From Pseudogemmatithrix spongiicola (lineage in GTDB: Bacteria > Gemmatimonadota > Gemmatimonadetes > Gemmatimonadales > Gemmatimonadaceae), in the NCBI RefSeq assembly GCF_030623445.1, contig NZ_CP130613.1, positions 372,001 through 436,000 of the forward strand: a stretch of DNA of 64,000 bases, read 5' to 3'. The translations under genes were made by a program, and so were the position numbers. Under the pieces are notes generated by a model. That model saw only the letters and a list, made by a program, of their open reading frames with translations, did not search any database and was not told the origin of the DNA. Positions 62,788 to 64,000 of the stretch are shown here, piece by piece (position 1 is the first letter of the stretch; the number at the start of each line of letters is the position of its first letter).

Positions 62788-64000
62788 GCGGCCGTACTGC
62801 CCGCCCTCGGACCGCGAGAGCTTCCGTCGCGCCACCAGCGCCTCGAGGACAAGCTCGCAGCTCGACACCAGCGCATCGTCATCGCCGTGCGGCAACGATG
62901 ACTCGCGCACGATGCCCATGAGTCCCGGCACCGCGCCAAACCCGGCTTTCGCCGCCGCGGCCGTCGCGTCGTCGCTCACCTGCAGTGCCTGGCCTTCGTC
63001 GAACCAGATGATGATCTCGTCCAGCGGCAGCGACGGCTCCCGTTCCTTGAGCGTGGCATCCGCCGCGCGGCGGATGAGTTCGCGCGCGATCACCGCGCCG
63101 CCGATGAGCTCACCCTCGTACTCCAACTCGATCTTGCCCGTGATGGCCGGCAGCGCCGCGTAGAGGTCTGCGAGCCGCGGCACCACCGCCGGCTCATTCA
63201 ACCGCACCGCCCGCCGCTCGGCGTTCGAGACGATGTTCTCCATCAACGTGATGCTGAGCCGCTGCGACACGCCCGAGCGCTGGTCGATGCGCTTCTCCTT
63301 GCGCGCCTCGAAGGCCACGCGCTCGGCCACCTCGGCCACCAACTCCGGCACGCGGACCGGCAGGCCGTCGCGCTGCGTCCACGCTTCCTGCGACGTGATC
63401 TCCAGCGCGAGGTCGACCGTGCTCGGGTAGTGCGTTTGGATCTCCGAGCCGATGCGGTCCTTGAGCGGCGTGATGATCTTGCCGCGCGCCGTGAAGTCCT
63501 CGGGGTTCGCGGTGAAGGCGAGGACCACGTCCAGCGCGAGACGGACGGGGTAGCCCTTGATCTGCACGTCGCCTTCCTGCATCACGTTGAACAGGCCCAC
63601 CTGCACCTTGCCGGCGAGGTCGGGCAGTTCATTCAGGGCGAAGATGCCGCGGTGCGCGCGCGGCAGCATGCCGTAGTGGATGCTCAGTTCATCGGCGAGC
63701 AGGTGTCCGCCGCGCGCCGCCTTGATCGGATCCAAGTCGCCGATGAGGTCGGCCACCGTCACGTCCGGCGTCGCGAGCTTCTCGACGTAGCGCTGGTCCG
63801 ACGTCAGCCAGGCGATCGGCGTGTCGTCGCCGGCTTCCTTCACGCGCTCACGGCCGAACTTCGAGATCGGCGCGAACGGATCGTCGTTCACCTCGCTGCC
63901 CGCGATGACGGGAATCGCCGGATCGAGCAGCGTCGTCAGCGCGCGCAGGATGCGCGACTTTGCCTGGCCGCGGGTGCCGAGCAGGATGAAGTTGTGCCGC
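62734..64000 (-). CDS. AAA+ ATPase of the magnesium-chelatase/MoxR type, N-terminus cut by window edge
   Basis: 422 codons are visible and the 5' end lies outside the window. Near the start FILLGTRGQAKSRILRALTTLL is a Walker A-like loop. DLDPIKAARGGHLLADELSIHYGMLPRAHRGIFALNELPDL gives the chelatase-type Walker B region, GDVQIKGYPVRLALDVVLAFTANPEDFTARGKIITPLKDRIGSEI the sensor 1 and arginine finger region, and a C-terminal helical lid follows. It resembles BchI/ChlI and RavA/MoxR ATPases, which work with VWA proteins. The downstream VWA gene (60.1 kb) is the natural partner. The 3' end overlaps the MFS gene by 54 bp. Confidence 0.88.
   Translation of the reverse strand, partial: RHNFILLGTRGQAKSRILRALTTLLDPAIPVIAGSEVNDDPFAPISKFGRERVKEAGDDTPIAWLTSDQRYVEKLATPDVTVADLIGDLDPIKAARGGHLLADELSIHYGMLPRAHRGIFALNELPDLAGKVQVGLFNVMQEGDVQIKGYPVRLALDVVLAFTANPEDFTARGKIITPLKDRIGSEIQTHYPSTVDLALEITSQEAWTQRDGLPVRVPELVAEVAERVAFEARKEKRIDQRSGVSQRLSITLMENIVSNAERRAVRLNEPAVVPRLADLYAALPAITGKIELEYEGELIGGAVIARELIRRAADATLKEREPSLPLDEIIIWFDEGQALQVSDDATAAAAKAGFGAVPGLMGIVRESSLPHGDDDALVSSCELVLEALVARRKLSRSEGGQYGRSVRRERGFPSEHPEREE

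Overview
The window reads as chromosomal DNA of a high-GC, Gram-negative, heterotrophic bacterium. The best guess is Gemmatimonadota. This is inferred from gene content: TonB-linked proteins with carboxypeptidase-regulatory-like domains, many secreted peptidases and amidohydrolases, MetH/MetF, glycogen-binding-domain envelope proteins and VWA/ATPase pairs. No rRNA or marker gene settles it. I recognise about 53 protein genes, one intact insertion sequence, one riboswitch, several promoters and operators, and a set of structured repeats. I saw no tRNA, rRNA or CRISPR array.

Layout. 1-4.9 kb: a leftward run (amidohydrolase, histone-deacetylase-like hydrolase, alpha/beta hydrolase, small conserved protein, PolX cut by the window edge). 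4.9-12.6 kb: a HEAT-repeat protein, a leftward four-gene unit (YtcJ-type amidohydrolase, membrane protein, BtuF-like protein, M42 peptidase), an outer-membrane protein and an amine oxidase. 12.6-22.1 kb: a zone of exported hydrolases (two M61 peptidases, glycerophosphodiesterase, M24 and M14 peptidases). 22.2-27.7 kb: sodium/solute symporter with small partner, acyl-CoA dehydrogenase, REC-EAL regulator, secreted propeller. 27.7-32.5 kb: metF-metH operon behind a recognisable promoter and a SAM-II-type riboswitch. 32.5-35.3 kb: propeller lipoprotein and small membrane-protein genes. 35.3-40.3 kb: ECF sigma factor, membrane protein with a glycogen-binding-like domain (probable anti-sigma), secreted protein, outer-membrane protein with a second such domain, Tat-exported PLP enzyme, EVE protein. 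40.3-47.7 kb: DoxX, a PLP decarboxylase, a TonB receptor with a near-consensus promoter, a TauE-like permease, citrate synthase. 47.8-51.4 kb: Ser/Thr kinase, short MutY, NicO-type transporter, TetR regulator. 51.4-57.0 kb: TolC/MFP/RND efflux operon controlled by three palindromic operators. 57.0-58.0 kb: an IS481-family element. 58.0-64.0 kb: Tat dipeptidase, barrel-less TonB plug protein, VWA protein, MFS transporter, chelatase/MoxR-like ATPase cut by the window edge.

How it works together. Much of the window serves peptide and organic-matter scavenging: two M61, M14, M19 and M24 enzymes with export signals, plus a cytoplasmic M42 enzyme and a proline-iminopeptidase-like hydrolase. One-carbon and methionine metabolism is under riboswitch control. 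One drug-efflux operon is under local TetR control.

Most unusual are four gene 3' ends that carry tandem 7-nt repeats of the form fixed-4 plus variable-3 (GAAGNNN at two loci, AGCTNNN at two), three of them with 16-19 bp hairpins. Other highlights are an IS481 copy whose 6-bp target duplication rebuilds the overlapping stop codons of two convergent genes, a PolX with an altered polymerase active site, and the sigma/anti-sigma operon with two glycogen-binding-like domains.
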